Source of the DNA: Fluviicola sp.
GTDB lineage: Bacteria; Bacteroidota; Bacteroidia; Flavobacteriales_D; Crocinitomicaceae
Assembly: GCA_029866325.1 (NCBI GenBank)
Contig: JARWZO010000019.1
Location: 1-64,000, forward strand
DNA: 64,000 nt
Reading direction: 5' to 3'
Shown: positions 44,682-53,955 of the stretch, piece after piece
Layout of the letters: each line of letters opens with the position of its first letter
Numbering within the stretch: the first letter of the stretch is position 1
Position numbers and translations under genes: made by a program
Notes under the pieces: generated by a model
What the model was told of the DNA's origin: nothing
What the model saw: only the letters and a program-made list of their open reading frames with translations
The model's database searches: none

Positions 44682-44842
44682 CACGTATTATTGCAAATTT
44701 ATGGGTGAATGATTGACACGTAAATTCGCAATATTACCTGGGTTTGATCAAGTGAAATTCGAAAATAAAATGTTTAATGTTCGTTCGCAATATTGCAAAT
44801 TGGCATATCAAATAACCATTCGTGATTTCGCAATATTACGAA
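44682..44842. repeat. Palindromic element, copies 2 and 3, upstream of prfC
   Basis: Two inverted units: ATTGC at 44690 with GCAAT at 44728, and ATTGC at 44792 with GCAAT at 44830. In each the cores are 38 bp apart, as in copy 1, and the two units are 102 bp apart at both cores. They share ATTGCAAATT on one side and TTCGCAATATTAC on the other. They lie between prfC and the PorP gene and may overlap promoters. Confidence 0.7.
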
Positions 44843-44846
44843 CGGT

Positions 44847-45722
44847 TCATTTTATCAAATACGACAATACAATCTCGTGTGTTCCTTTACTCACATTACT
44901 TAATTTGTTGGTCGTATAATCATATCCATAGCCGATTCGATATCTACCATAGAAATCATAACCGATCATCCCTCCGATGTAATTATCAACACTGTAATTA
45001 ACCCCAAACCATAGTTTTTGATACAAAACCGTCATTATCGATGCCATATAGGTCGATTTCACATTGTCCGCTACAATTTGGATACGCGGTTGAATCGATA
45101 AATTATCTGTGAATTCATGGTGATGTTCCAAAAACATACAATAATGACGTGATGCAGAATAAGTGCTCCCACTTAACAAAAATGTTGGTGCATTGAGCTG
45201 TGTACAACTGATCCCGGCATTCAATACGTTGCTGTGAAACGCGATACCAATGTTTGATGTAAAAGCTGCATCTTTACTAGATGGTGTCGGAATGGAGGGA
45301 TCATCCACTGGTGTTGGCGTAATAAAAAAATCGTTCTTTATTCTGAAAAACTCAACACCACCGGCTACACCAAACGACAAAACCGTTTCTTTCAATTTCA
45401 AGTGATACGCATAATTCGCCAAAAACTTATGTTGTCTGTTAAAACCTATTGCATCGTGCCGATACACAATTCCAACACCACTTTTTATCTTTTCCAGACG
45501 CATACCGTAATTCAAGTTCAAGGTATTAGGAGCGCCGTTTACACCATCCCATTGATTGCGGTAATGTGCATTGGCTGCATGTTTGTAAAACAAGCCTGTG
45601 GTGGCGGGATTTGTAGATGCATACGTACTCCAAAATTGTGTAATTGCAGGCTCTTGCTGACCGAAAGCATTTGCGGAATAAAAACAAACAATGGCAATAA
45701 GGAGTGTCTTTAGCTCTTTCAT
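44847..45722 (-). CDS. PorP/SprF family type IX secretion membrane protein
   Basis: 291 aa. A signal peptide ends near ANAFG (about residue 20), then an outer-membrane beta barrel: TQFWSTYASTNPATTGLFYKH near the start is the usual PorP/SprF opening (PAxTG), and the middle and end show alternating strands with aromatic belts (YRIGYGYDYTTNKLS, then SKGTHEIVLSYLIK closing). Family members support type IX secretion and gliding. Here the gene is alone, without gldK-N genes, as is common for the many copies of this family. Confidence 0.85.
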   Translation of the reverse strand: MKELKTLLIAIVCFYSANAFGQQEPAITQFWSTYASTNPATTGLFYKHAANAHYRNQWDGVNGAPNTLNLNYGMRLEKIKSGVGIVYRHDAIGFNRQHKFLANYAYHLKLKETVLSFGVAGGVEFFRIKNDFFITPTPVDDPSIPTPSSKDAAFTSNIGIAFHSNVLNAGISCTQLNAPTFLLSGSTYSASRHYCMFLEHHHEFTDNLSIQPRIQIVADNVKSTYMASIMTVLYQKLWFGVNYSVDNYIGGMIGYDFYGRYRIGYGYDYTTNKLSNVSKGTHEIVLSYLIK

Positions 45723-45771
45723 TTAAGTTGTGTCGGTTTTTTCAAGTTGCCAAAATAGCTATTTTTGCCTT

Positions 45772-46437
45772 ATGGACGTTCAGATACACGAAAGCTGGAA
45801 ACACATTCTTGAAGAAGAATTTCAAAAAGATTATTTCCAGTCACTCAAGCATTTTTTGGTCGATGAAAAGCAACAATATGTCATTTATCCTCCGGGAAAA
45901 TTGATTTTTTCCGCCTTCAATTTCACACCATTCAATGATGTAAAAGTGGTAATTATCGGACAAGACCCTTATCACGGTCCAAATCAAGCCAACGGACTTT
46001 CTTTCTCTGTAAACGACGGCGTGTCTTCGCCACCAAGTCTGAAGAATATTTTCAAAGAACTGAAAGAAGATTGCGGATGTTCCATTCCATCTTCCGGAAA
46101 CTTAGAAGCCTGGGCAAAACAAGGCGTTTTCCTGTTAAACGCAACTTTAACTGTGCGACAAAATACCGCCGGAAGCCATCAGAAAAAAGGCTGGGAACAC
46201 TTTACCGATGCTACCATTAAACTACTTTCCGATAAAAGAGAAAACCTTGTATTTCTGCTTTGGGGGAATTATGCCCGCGAGAAATCACAGTTGATAGATG
46301 CCCAGAAACACCTTGTTTTGCAGGCTGCACATCCGTCGCCACTTGCGCGTGGAGCTTTTTTCGGAAGCAAACATTTTTCTAAAACCAACGTTTACCTCGA
46401 ACAAAAAGGGAAACAACCCATCAATTGGTGTTTATGA
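45772..46437 (+). CDS. ung: Uracil-DNA glycosylase
   Basis: 221 aa from ATG 45772. Ung removes uracil from DNA. Catalytic water-activating motif GQDPYHGPNQANG (Asp and His) near residue 65, KQGVFLLNATLTVR near 120, and AAHPSPLARGAFFGS near 190 are all present and classical. A TATTTTTG element lies only five bases before the ATG, which would make the message nearly leaderless; I do not rely on it. Confidence 0.95.
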   Translation: MDVQIHESWKHILEEEFQKDYFQSLKHFLVDEKQQYVIYPPGKLIFSAFNFTPFNDVKVVIIGQDPYHGPNQANGLSFSVNDGVSSPPSLKNIFKELKEDCGCSIPSSGNLEAWAKQGVFLLNATLTVRQNTAGSHQKKGWEHFTDATIKLLSDKRENLVFLLWGNYAREKSQLIDAQKHLVLQAAHPSPLARGAFFGSKHFSKTNVYLEQKGKQPINWCL

Positions 46438-46478
46438 TTTATCAAAAAATCAACTTTCATTGATTGATTTTAAACAAG

Positions 46479-46486
46479 TACATTTG
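46479..46486 (+). promoter_or_regulatory. -7 promoter element of hemE
   Basis: TACATTTG lies six bases before the hemE ATG, in the -7 consensus form, so the leader would be very short. The spacing is atypical and lowers confidence. Confidence 0.4.
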
Positions 46487-46491
46487 CACCA

Positions 46492-47529
46492 ATGATTTTA
46501 CAAAACGACCTTATACTTCGTGCTGCAAAAGGCGAAGACATTGAACGATATCCGGTGTGGTTAATGCGCCAGGCGGGAAGAATCTTACCTGAATACCGCG
46601 CTGTTAGAAGCAAACTTTCGGGCTTCAAAGAATTGGTGGAAACACCTGCTTTGGCTGCTGAAGTCACCATTCAACCTGTTGATTTATTAGGTGTAGATGC
46701 CGCCATTATTTTTTCGGATATTTTGGTTGTACCTGAAGCAATGAACGTTCCTTACGAAATGTTGGAAGCAAAAGGACCATGGTTCAACCATACAATTCGT
46801 TCGGAAGAACAAGCCAAACGTGTTGAGACCGACTTTGATGTAGAAGACCGTTTGGGCTACGTCATGGAAGCGATCAAACTAACCGTAAAAGAACTCAACG
46901 GACGCGTTCCGGTTATAGGATTTGCAGGTGCTCCATGGACTATTTTGTGTTATATGGTTGAAGGACATGGCTCCAAAACATTCAGCGAAGCACGCAAGTT
47001 ATTGTACACAAATCCTACTTTGGCACACCAATTGCTTCAAGACATTACGGATGTAACAATTCGCTATTTGAAAGCACAAGTGAAAGCAGGAGCAGCAATG
47101 ATACAGGTATTCGATTCATGGGCAGGAATTTTGGGAACGGAGCAATATGCAACCTTCTCGCTTCCTTACTTGAAACAAATTGCCGACGCCATCAACGATG
47201 TTCCGGTGACACTTTTCTCGAAAGGAGCGATCACTTCCATCCCTGCCATTGCCCAACTGAACTGCAATAACGTAGGTTTAGACTGGAACATGGATGTAGC
47301 TGCGGTAAGAGCGCAAATCGGAGACAAACGCACATTGCAAGGGAATCTAGATCCTTGTGCTTTGTATGGCTCTCACGAAAATGTTGCTACCGAAACAATA
47401 AAAATGTTACATTCGTTCGGAAAAAACAAACGACATATTGTTAACTTAGGGCACGGCGTTTACCCGGATGTTGATCCGGAAAAAGTTAAAACGTTTATTA
47501 AAACTGTAAAATCCTATGAAATCAACTAG
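46492..47529 (+). CDS. hemE: Uroporphyrinogen decarboxylase
   Basis: 345 aa. HemE decarboxylates uroporphyrinogen III to coproporphyrinogen III in heme synthesis. The start [14 protein letters not shown] (near residue 25) contributes the Arg residues that bind the acetate groups, the Asp in [12 protein letters not shown] is catalytic, and [10 protein letters not shown] and the glycine-rich [15 protein letters not shown] lie near the end. Length standard. The next gene starts two bases after the stop and is likely cotranscribed, though it is unrelated to heme. Confidence 0.95.
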   Translation: MILQNDLILRAAKGEDIERYPVWLMRQAGRILPEYRAVRSKLSGFKELVETPALAAEVTIQPVDLLGVDAAIIFSDILVVPEAMNVPYEMLEAKGPWFNHTIRSEEQAKRVETDFDVEDRLGYVMEAIKLTVKELNGRVPVIGFAGAPWTILCYMVEGHGSKTFSEARKLLYTNPTLAHQLLQDITDVTIRYLKAQVKAGAAMIQVFDSWAGILGTEQYATFSLPYLKQIADAINDVPVTLFSKGAITSIPAIAQLNCNNVGLDWNMDVAAVRAQIGDKRTLQGNLDPCALYGSHENVATETIKMLHSFGKNKRHIVNLGHGVYPDVDPEKVKTFIKTVKSYEIN

Positions 47530-47530
47530 T

Positions 47531-48700
47531 ATGAAAATAAAGCAAGGAATATTGTTTGCGGCGTTGTTGGGGTTACCTGCCATACTATCCGCTCAGAACA
47601 ACGAAAACCTGGTAGACAATGGCGGCTTTGAAGCCTCTACAGGTAAAGCAAAAAAACTGGGACAAATCGACATGGCAACCGGGTGGAAATCACCGACAGG
47701 AGCGCGTGCGGACTTGTATCTAACTGATTCTAAAATGCCGGAAATTGCCGTGCCAACCAATGCACACGGTAAAGAAGAACCGAAAGAAGGCGAAAATTAC
47801 GCAGGTATCGTTGGTTTCTCGTTTGGTGATAAAGTGCCACGTACTTATCTAATGGCAAAACTGAAAACTCCATTGAAAAAAGACATGAAATACTGTGTTT
47901 CATTCTACGTTTCATTGTCGGAAGATTCAAAATATGCAAGTAACCAAATCGGTGCAAACCTTTCTAAAAAAGAATTTAGTACCGACCAAAAATCTGCCAT
48001 CATTGACAAAACACATATTTTACACGAAAACAATAAAGTGTTCAATGCATTTTACGGTTGGGAAAAAGTATGCGGAACGTTTGTAGCAGACGGTGGTGAG
48101 AAATACATTACAATCGGAAACTTCACATCAAACGAGGATACGAAGAAAGAAACCAACAAAAAGTCAAGTGAGGTTAAGAATCAGCAAATTGCGGCTTACT
48201 ATTTCATTGATGACGTAGTAGTGACCTTGGTTTCTGAAGATGCTCCATGTGATTGCGCAGGACAGGAAGAAGACAATGGTGCTTCTGCTACTATCTACCA
48301 AAAAGCGATTGTGATCAAAGACCGCGCTACACCGAAAGAAAAAATCGAAGCGCAAGGTGTTTATTTCGCTTTCGGTAAAGACAAAATCACGCAACAAGGA
48401 ATGGCAGCATTGGATTTGATTGCTACCGAATTGAAAGCAAATCCGGCACTTGTACTCTCAATGACCGGTCACAGTGATCCGGCCGAGGATGAGTTGGCTG
48501 TGAAAAAACCGTACTACCTTGACATGGATAAAAAACGTGTAGCTGCTGTAACTGCCTATCTTGTAGAGAAGGGAATTGATGCTTCACGTATAAAAAGCTC
48601 TACCAAAGGAAGTGCTGAACCAAATCCGGAAATCGTAGAAACAGACGAAGACGATTTAAAAATGGCAAAAAACAGACGCGTTGTATTTGCGGTGTTCTAA
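47531..48700 (+). CDS. OmpA family outer-membrane protein
   Basis: 389 aa from ATG 47531, chosen because the signal peptide (MKIKQGILFAALLGLPAILS) starts there; an ATG at 47516 would overlap hemE. Residues ~25-240 look like a carbohydrate-binding-type beta sandwich (NLVDNGGFEASTGKAKK), then the OmpA-like peptidoglycan-binding domain with YFAFGKDKITQQGMAALDLI, TGHSDPAEDE and KRVAAVTAYLVEKGIDASRI. A periplasmic anchor to peptidoglycan is likely, with the N-terminal domain outward. Confidence 0.85.
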   Translation: MKIKQGILFAALLGLPAILSAQNNENLVDNGGFEASTGKAKKLGQIDMATGWKSPTGARADLYLTDSKMPEIAVPTNAHGKEEPKEGENYAGIVGFSFGDKVPRTYLMAKLKTPLKKDMKYCVSFYVSLSEDSKYASNQIGANLSKKEFSTDQKSAIIDKTHILHENNKVFNAFYGWEKVCGTFVADGGEKYITIGNFTSNEDTKKETNKKSSEVKNQQIAAYYFIDDVVVTLVSEDAPCDCAGQEEDNGASATIYQKAIVIKDRATPKEKIEAQGVYFAFGKDKITQQGMAALDLIATELKANPALVLSMTGHSDPAEDELAVKKPYYLDMDKKRVAAVTAYLVEKGIDASRIKSSTKGSAEPNPEIVETDEDDLKMAKNRRVVFAVF

Positions 48701-48721
48701 CCTTAGAATCAATAGTATTAT

Positions 48722-48757
48722 AGATAAGGATGTTCACATTGAGCATCCTTATTTTTT
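48722..48757 (+). terminator. Terminator after the OmpA family gene
   Basis: ATAAGGATG pairs with CATCCTTAT and is followed by seven T. It lies 24 bp after the stop. Confidence 0.85.
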
Positions 48758-48810
48758 TGAGGCAACTTTCTGATATACATATGGGTTTTGCAAAGAACCC
48801 CTTTTATTAA

Positions 48811-48942
48811 TCTGGAAAACTCCTTTCTATTTCAGCCCAAAGTTCGACCCAATTAAATGGATTAACTACATTGACACAAGGAGAATACCTCTTGTACATT
48901 CACAATGGAAACGAATCGGTTGTACGCAAAATAGTAAAGTAA
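48811..48942 (+). pseudogene. Orphan remnant of a type IX secretion C-terminal sorting domain
   Basis: An in-frame stretch of 43 codons with no start reads ...GKLLSISAQ... then LTQGEYLLYIHNG and ends RKIVK followed by a stop. This matches the closing half of a type A T9SS sorting domain (GxYxLxI...RKIVK). A stop immediately precedes the segment and no remaining gene body lies upstream, so it is a decayed gene end. Confidence 0.6.
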
Positions 48943-49020
48943 TTTCACCCCCATTATTTTCGAACGGGTTTCATTTAGTTGGAACCCGTTTTTTATACCT
49001 TTACGTTTTATTCAAAAACG

Positions 49021-49254
49021 ATGACATTTCCCCAATACCGCAAGCTCGAAGGATTTCAACGTTATTATGAAATTCGTGACGACCGAACATTCATAGAAGT
49101 TACTGTTGTGAATGGAAAGATGAATTCGTCGGAGATTATTGCGACTCAATTTCCGGAAATGTTACGCATCAAAGATATGCTCAATCAGGAATGGAATTAT
49201 CGCATGATGGAAGAAGCCGAAATTGAAGTGTATTTCGGGAAAGATAGACCATAA
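49021..49254 (+). CDS. Small hypothetical protein, 77 aa
   Basis: ATG 49021 is preferred to a TTG at 48979. The peptide MTFPQYRKLEGFQRYYEI... is well mixed in composition, has no signal or membrane segment, and contains acidic and aromatic residues throughout. No family recognised. It follows a decayed sorting-domain fragment by about 80 bp and is followed on the other strand by an esterase gene. Confidence 0.6.
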   Translation: MTFPQYRKLEGFQRYYEIRDDRTFIEVTVVNGKMNSSEIIATQFPEMLRIKDMLNQEWNYRMMEEAEIEVYFGKDRP

Positions 49255-49306
49255 AAAAAAAACCGTCTACATGGTGCAAACGGGATTTCGTGTCATTGAG
49301 AATTTC

Positions 49307-50422
49307 TTATAGTTTCACCAATTTAGAAACCGAAGTTGTTGTCTTCAGGAAATAAACACCAGCCGGAGCTGCATTCAAATCGATGGTTGTTTCTCCGGTA
49401 TTCAATACTCCAGAAAGGATCGTTTTTCCTTCAATATTCTGCACTTCAAACGTCGCAGAAACACTTGATTTGAGTTGAAATAATCCGGTGGAAGGATTCG
49501 GAGCAACAGACAATTCGTTTGTTGAAAGCTTTGATACCGCTAAAGGTGCCGGAGCAGAATGTGTCCATCGGCGCAAAAACAACCAAACTTCCATCATTTC
49601 CGTAATATCATTGATCGGTTGATACAAATAGACATGATCAGCACCATTCAAACGCCACAATTCAAGAGATCCTGTTGGGTTACAATTATCATAACGGAAA
49701 CGGTCGATGGTGATGTTATCGGATGCCACATCGGTAATTCTGGTAGAATCAGCCGTTGCATCACAACCGTGCACGTTTTGCCAAAAAGCCATTGTTTCAG
49801 GCACCAAACTCAAGGTAGGAAGTGCTCCGCTGTTATAAGGAACCGTTCCATCTGCTGTACCATGCAAATGAATCACCGGAGTAGCATAAGTTGGTGTGTA
49901 ATTTTGAATATCAGAAGTTGACATCGTTCCCGACATACAACCAATGGCCGCAACACGCATATTTAAGGCACAAGCCAAGTGATACGACATGATGGAACCC
50001 ATTGAAAACCCGGTTACATAAACCCGTGTAGGATTCACATTGTAGTTCACAATCATCGAATCGATCAGGGAGTTCATAAACGCAATATCATCGGCAGTGC
50101 TCGAAAGTCCGGTTCCATTGTTCCATGAATTTTGACCATAAGCATTTGTTTTTCCCTGCGGATAAAGCGCAATTACACGAGCCGTATCGGCAATGTTATT
50201 AAATCCAACCGTCACCATATCCGCACTTGTTCCGCCCAAACCATGTAAAATAATGACCAGAGAAACCTGTTCGTTTTGCGGATCGAGTGCTGTAGGCAGG
50301 TATTGTTTATAGGTTCTGTTTACAGCGCCTATTGTAACCGTTTCATTGGTCAATTGCGCAAATGCCGTCGATAGAAGAATCGTAAATATCGTTACAACTG
50401 TAGTAGAGTAGAATTTCAACAT
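49307..50422 (-). CDS. Secreted esterase (PHB depolymerase-like) with type IX sorting domain
   Basis: 371 aa. Signal peptide ending near TAFAQ (about residue 22). The alpha/beta hydrolase domain (25-290) resembles LpqC/PHB depolymerase-type esterases: oxyanion HGLGG, nucleophile elbow GFSMGS with Ser near 145, Asp in HGTADGTVPY and His in NGADHVYLY. A type A T9SS sorting domain occupies the last 75 residues (APNPSTGLFQLKS, then EGKTILSG and the closing AGVYFLKT...KLVKL), so it should be secreted across the outer membrane. Substrate unknown, possibly ferulate or other ester-linked polymers. Confidence 0.85.
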   Translation of the reverse strand: MLKFYSTTVVTIFTILLSTAFAQLTNETVTIGAVNRTYKQYLPTALDPQNEQVSLVIILHGLGGTSADMVTVGFNNIADTARVIALYPQGKTNAYGQNSWNNGTGLSSTADDIAFMNSLIDSMIVNYNVNPTRVYVTGFSMGSIMSYHLACALNMRVAAIGCMSGTMSTSDIQNYTPTYATPVIHLHGTADGTVPYNSGALPTLSLVPETMAFWQNVHGCDATADSTRITDVASDNITIDRFRYDNCNPTGSLELWRLNGADHVYLYQPINDITEMMEVWLFLRRWTHSAPAPLAVSKLSTNELSVAPNPSTGLFQLKSSVSATFEVQNIEGKTILSGVLNTGETTIDLNAAPAGVYFLKTTTSVSKLVKL

Positions 50423-50483
50423 TACTTAAGGTTTTTATCAAAAATAACACTATTTTCGGGATGCCCTAATTTTATTGTTTCGA

Positions 50484-50939
50484 ATGCTTAGGACTAAATA
50501 CTTCTTACCGTTTCTCATGGCTATTGTGGTGGCTTCGTGCACTATTTCAGGTGAACAAGAAGAGCAGCTAAATAATCAGTTGGGCAATTACATACAGGCG
50601 CACAATAACGGTCAGTTGCTGCAACTTATCGGTCTTACGGAATCAGAAGCGGTTCGTTTTTACAAAAATCAAGGTGATTCTTTATTTATTCGTCATTTCA
50701 AAGATTTGAAAGACGGTGAAAAAACCTATCTAACAAATCCCACTTACCGTGAAATGAAAACGGATGGAAAATTGATCCAGCGCAAGTATTGGGTCGAATA
50801 TTATACCAATCAGGCTGAAATCAATCACCGATACTGCCTCTACGCCCTATCTGAAGACGGTGGCGACAATTGGCTCTTTCTCCGCGAAGACGAGTATGCC
50901 AACTCATCGATTAAAGGATTTAAACGACTTTTCAAGTAA
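50484..50939 (+). CDS. Hypothetical lipoprotein, 151 aa
   Basis: ATG 50484 gives a signal peptide with lipobox V-A-S-C (Cys19); a TTG at 50475 would be longer. The mature protein is helical at first, then beta-rich, with a Tyr/Trp-rich end. No family recognised. It lies 6 bp before the barrel protein gene and is likely in one transcript with it and the HHH-barrel gene. Confidence 0.7.
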   Translation: MLRTKYFLPFLMAIVVASCTISGEQEEQLNNQLGNYIQAHNNGQLLQLIGLTESEAVRFYKNQGDSLFIRHFKDLKDGEKTYLTNPTYREMKTDGKLIQRKYWVEYYTNQAEINHRYCLYALSEDGGDNWLFLREDEYANSSIKGFKRLFK

Positions 50940-50945
50940 CCGAAC

Positions 50946-51767
50946 ATGATGCGCACTACTACACTACTTCTCTTTCTGATCGCTTCGCTTCAAGGTTTTG
51001 CCCAAGGCTGGAAACCAGTTGGCGCGCATGCAGCAGGATTGGCCAATAATGCCGTTTGCCTGGATGATGTTTGGGCTTATCACCACAATCCCGGAGCACT
51101 TGCAGGAATCAAACATTTCTCGGGTGGCGCTTATTACGAAGCCCGTTTTCTAGCGAAAGAACTCCAAACACAAGGATTGGTGCTGGCAATGCCCTTGAAG
51201 AAAGGTGTTATCTCGGTAGGCGGACAATTCAGCGGATATGAACAATTCAGACATACCCGAGCAGGTGTAGGTTATAGCTTGCTTCTTAGTGAAAAAATCG
51301 GTGCGGGAGTGCAGGTAAATATGCAACAATTACGTTTCGGCGGGAATTACGGTTCTTCTATCAATGCAACGTTTGAAGGAGGAATTTTGGCGCAAATTTC
51401 CGAGAAATGGAAACTTGGTGCCAGTGTATTGAATATAGGCCGACAACGCATAACTCCGTTGGATGAAGATCGGTTTACTTCCGTTATTCGAATTGGCAGC
51501 ACGTATCAGCCTTCTAAAAAAGTAAATGTGCTGTTGGAAGTGGAAAAACAAGTAATTCACCCCATCAGTTTTCGTGGCGGAATCGAATACATGCCGGTTG
51601 AAATGCTGGTTATCCGTTTCGGTGCTCAATCAGGCCCTACGGAATTTGGACTCGGAGTCGGTTATCGAAAAAACGGTTTCTTGATTGATTTGGCCACAAA
51701 ATACCACCCTGTTTTGGGCTGGACACCTGCCATTGGCTTTACTTATCAGCCTTGGGATGCGCAATAA
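50946..51767 (+). CDS. Outer-membrane beta-barrel protein, PorV/PorQ-like in outline
   Basis: 273 aa. Signal peptide ends near GFAQG (about residue 20). The body has Gly-rich alternating strands typical of FadL-like barrels (AYHHNPGALAGIKHFSGGAYYEA near 45, GYSLLLSEKIGAGVQVNM, and a C-terminal strand GFTYQPWDAQ). It resembles PorV/PorQ family proteins in layout (NPGAL motif) but I cannot assign it to either. Its stop overlaps the next start by 11 bp, so expression is coupled to the HHH-barrel gene. Confidence 0.65.
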   Translation: MMRTTTLLLFLIASLQGFAQGWKPVGAHAAGLANNAVCLDDVWAYHHNPGALAGIKHFSGGAYYEARFLAKELQTQGLVLAMPLKKGVISVGGQFSGYEQFRHTRAGVGYSLLLSEKIGAGVQVNMQQLRFGGNYGSSINATFEGGILAQISEKWKLGASVLNIGRQRITPLDEDRFTSVIRIGSTYQPSKKVNVLLEVEKQVIHPISFRGGIEYMPVEMLVIRFGAQSGPTEFGLGVGYRKNGFLIDLATKYHPVLGWTPAIGFTYQPWDAQ

Positions 51768-53826
51768 ATTACTCGTCATAGCAAGTGTATTGTGCTCACT
51801 TTTTAGCTGGGCACAGGAACGTAATGAAATCATTCAACAACGCGTAGAATTCATTTCCGAACAAAATGAAAGTGAGCAAATTGATTTGACAAACCTCTTT
51901 GATCAATTGAATTATTTCTTTGATCACCCGATCAATCTCAACGCAACCGACGGTGAAGACCTGCGCGCATTGGGATTATTGACCGAAGTTCAAATCACCA
52001 ATATCCTGCTTCACCGCAAACAATTCGGCAAGTTCATTAGCATATACGAATTGCAAAGTTTGACATATTGGGATTTAACCACCATTCAATTGGTACTTCC
52101 TTTTATTCGCGTGGATGATCGATTAGACCAGTTGCATTTGACTTTTAAAGACGCTATTAAAGAAGGTAAATTCGAATTGTATACCCGCTACCAACGCACA
52201 CCGGAACAAAAATCGGGTTATGAACAAGTATCTGATTCGGTACTCGCCAATTCAAACAGTTATTATTACGGCAATGCCGATCATTATTATACACGTTTTC
52301 GGTATACCTATCGCACGAACCTCAGTTTAGGGTTTACGGCTGATAAAGATCCGGGAGAAGAATTCTTTAAAGGAAGTCAGAAAAACGGGTTCGATTTTTA
52401 TTCTGGACATGCATTTTTCAAAGGTGGAAAATACATTCGCGGTGTGGCTCTAGGAGATTATCTCGTACAAATCGGGCAAGGACTCAACACATGGTCGGGT
52501 TACGCATTCGGGAAAACAGCCGATATTTTCGCTTCGAAAAAAACCGCCAATCTGTTACGTCCTTATACATCGGTAGATGAAAATCGATTTTTTCGCGGAG
52601 CTGCTGCGGTGGTTGGTTTCAAGCAATTTTCACTTCTCAATTTCTATTCGCAAAAACGCATCGACGGTGCCGGAATTTCCGATTCGTTAACCGATGATTT
52701 GGAATTTATTACCACCATTGACCTTTCGGGATTACATCGTACCAACCGCGAGATTTCGAAGAAAAATCAACTTTCAGAGCGCGTTTTCGGTAGTTACCTG
52801 CAATATGTGGTTCCGCGGTTCAATGCGGGTATTGCTTACGTGAATCAATCCTATAATGCTCCGCTGCAACGCGATTCGGTTCCGTACAATCAATATGCAT
52901 TCCGTGGAACGCAAACATCCACTTTGAGTGGCGATTACAGCTGGGTGATCAAGAACCTCAATTTCTTTGGTGAAGTTTCTTATAGTACACATTCCAAAGC
53001 AGTAGCCCAATTGCATGGTGTGATGATGGTGTTGGATCCGAAAGTTTCTTTTTCATTGATTTACCGCAATTACAACAAAGCTTACTATTCGTTTTATAAC
53101 AACGGTTTTTCGGAAGGAAGCAATACTCAAAACGAAAACGGTTTGTTTGCCGGCTGGAAAGTGAAATTAACGAGCGCTTGGACAGTCAACGCTTATGCGG
53201 ATATTTTCACCTTTCCATGGATGAAATATTTGGTGGATGCGCCGTCGAAAGGATACGAATTCTTGTTTCAACCGGTCTATAAACCGAATAAAGAACTGGA
53301 AATTTACGGGCGATTCAGACAACAGGTACGTCAGAAAAATAGTCGCGACAACGATGGTTCCATTACGTCAATCGAAGATGTAATTCAGCGCAATTACCGC
53401 TTGAATTTAAGTTACAAAGTCACCGAAGCCATTACTATCAAGAGTCGCGTTGAATACATGACTATCAATCGCAACAGCAATCAACCCGAAGAGGGCTGGC
53501 TGATTTCGCAAGACATTATTGTACGTCCGAAAAGTATGCCGTTTGATATTGCGTTGCGCTACGCACTTTTTGATACAGACAGCTACGATTCGCGCATTTA
53601 CACCTACGAAAACAATGCGTTGTACGTATTCTCCTCGCCTTCTTACTATTATCAGGGATCACGTGCTTATATTCTGGTACGTTATAGCTTCCTAAAAGTA
53701 TGTGATTTATGGGTTCGTTATGGAACCTTCCTCTACAGCGACCGCACGAGTTTGAGTTCGGGTGCTGAGGAAATCAAGGGAAATCGCAAGTCGGATATCA
53801 CGCTGCAGTTGAGGATTTCGTTGTAG
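51757..53826 (+). CDS. Helix-hairpin-helix domain fused to an outer-membrane barrel
   Basis: 689 aa from ATG 51757; upstream frame codons overlap the previous gene. A signal peptide (MRNKLLVIASVLCSLFSWAQ) is followed by a ComEA-type helix-hairpin-helix region (NLNATDGEDLRALGLLTEVQ, then ELQSLTYWDL, residues ~55-105). From about residue 150 the protein is a long series of amphipathic beta strands with Tyr/Phe girdles (for instance YYTRFRYTYRTNLS, GRFRQQVRQK, IALRYALFDTD) ending SDITLQLRISL, as for an outer-membrane barrel. The combination suggests a DNA-binding or uptake role at the surface, but nothing proves it. Confidence 0.75.
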   Translation: MRNKLLVIASVLCSLFSWAQERNEIIQQRVEFISEQNESEQIDLTNLFDQLNYFFDHPINLNATDGEDLRALGLLTEVQITNILLHRKQFGKFISIYELQSLTYWDLTTIQLVLPFIRVDDRLDQLHLTFKDAIKEGKFELYTRYQRTPEQKSGYEQVSDSVLANSNSYYYGNADHYYTRFRYTYRTNLSLGFTADKDPGEEFFKGSQKNGFDFYSGHAFFKGGKYIRGVALGDYLVQIGQGLNTWSGYAFGKTADIFASKKTANLLRPYTSVDENRFFRGAAAVVGFKQFSLLNFYSQKRIDGAGISDSLTDDLEFITTIDLSGLHRTNREISKKNQLSERVFGSYLQYVVPRFNAGIAYVNQSYNAPLQRDSVPYNQYAFRGTQTSTLSGDYSWVIKNLNFFGEVSYSTHSKAVAQLHGVMMVLDPKVSFSLIYRNYNKAYYSFYNNGFSEGSNTQNENGLFAGWKVKLTSAWTVNAYADIFTFPWMKYLVDAPSKGYEFLFQPVYKPNKELEIYGRFRQQVRQKNSRDNDGSITSIEDVIQRNYRLNLSYKVTEAITIKSRVEYMTINRNSNQPEEGWLISQDIIVRPKSMPFDIALRYALFDTDSYDSRIYTYENNALYVFSSPSYYYQGSRAYILVRYSFLKVCDLWVRYGTFLYSDRTSLSSGAEEIKGNRKSDITLQLRISL

Positions 53827-53887
53827 GCATAAAGTCCCTACTTGACTTTCTTCAAGAATGAAAGCGAGAATGAAGTAAAAAGAAAAA

Positions 53888-53909
53888 GGAGAATGTTTTC
53901 ACATTCTCC
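53888..53909 (-). terminator. Terminator of the aerolysin-like gene
   Basis: GGAGAATG pairs with CATTCTCC and is followed by T residues on the minus strand, 47 bp after the stop of the aerolysin-like gene. It separates it from the convergent barrel gene. Confidence 0.7.
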
Positions 53910-53955
53910 CATTCAATTTGGTCATTAAATATAATTTAGAACAGAGCCTCCGTTA

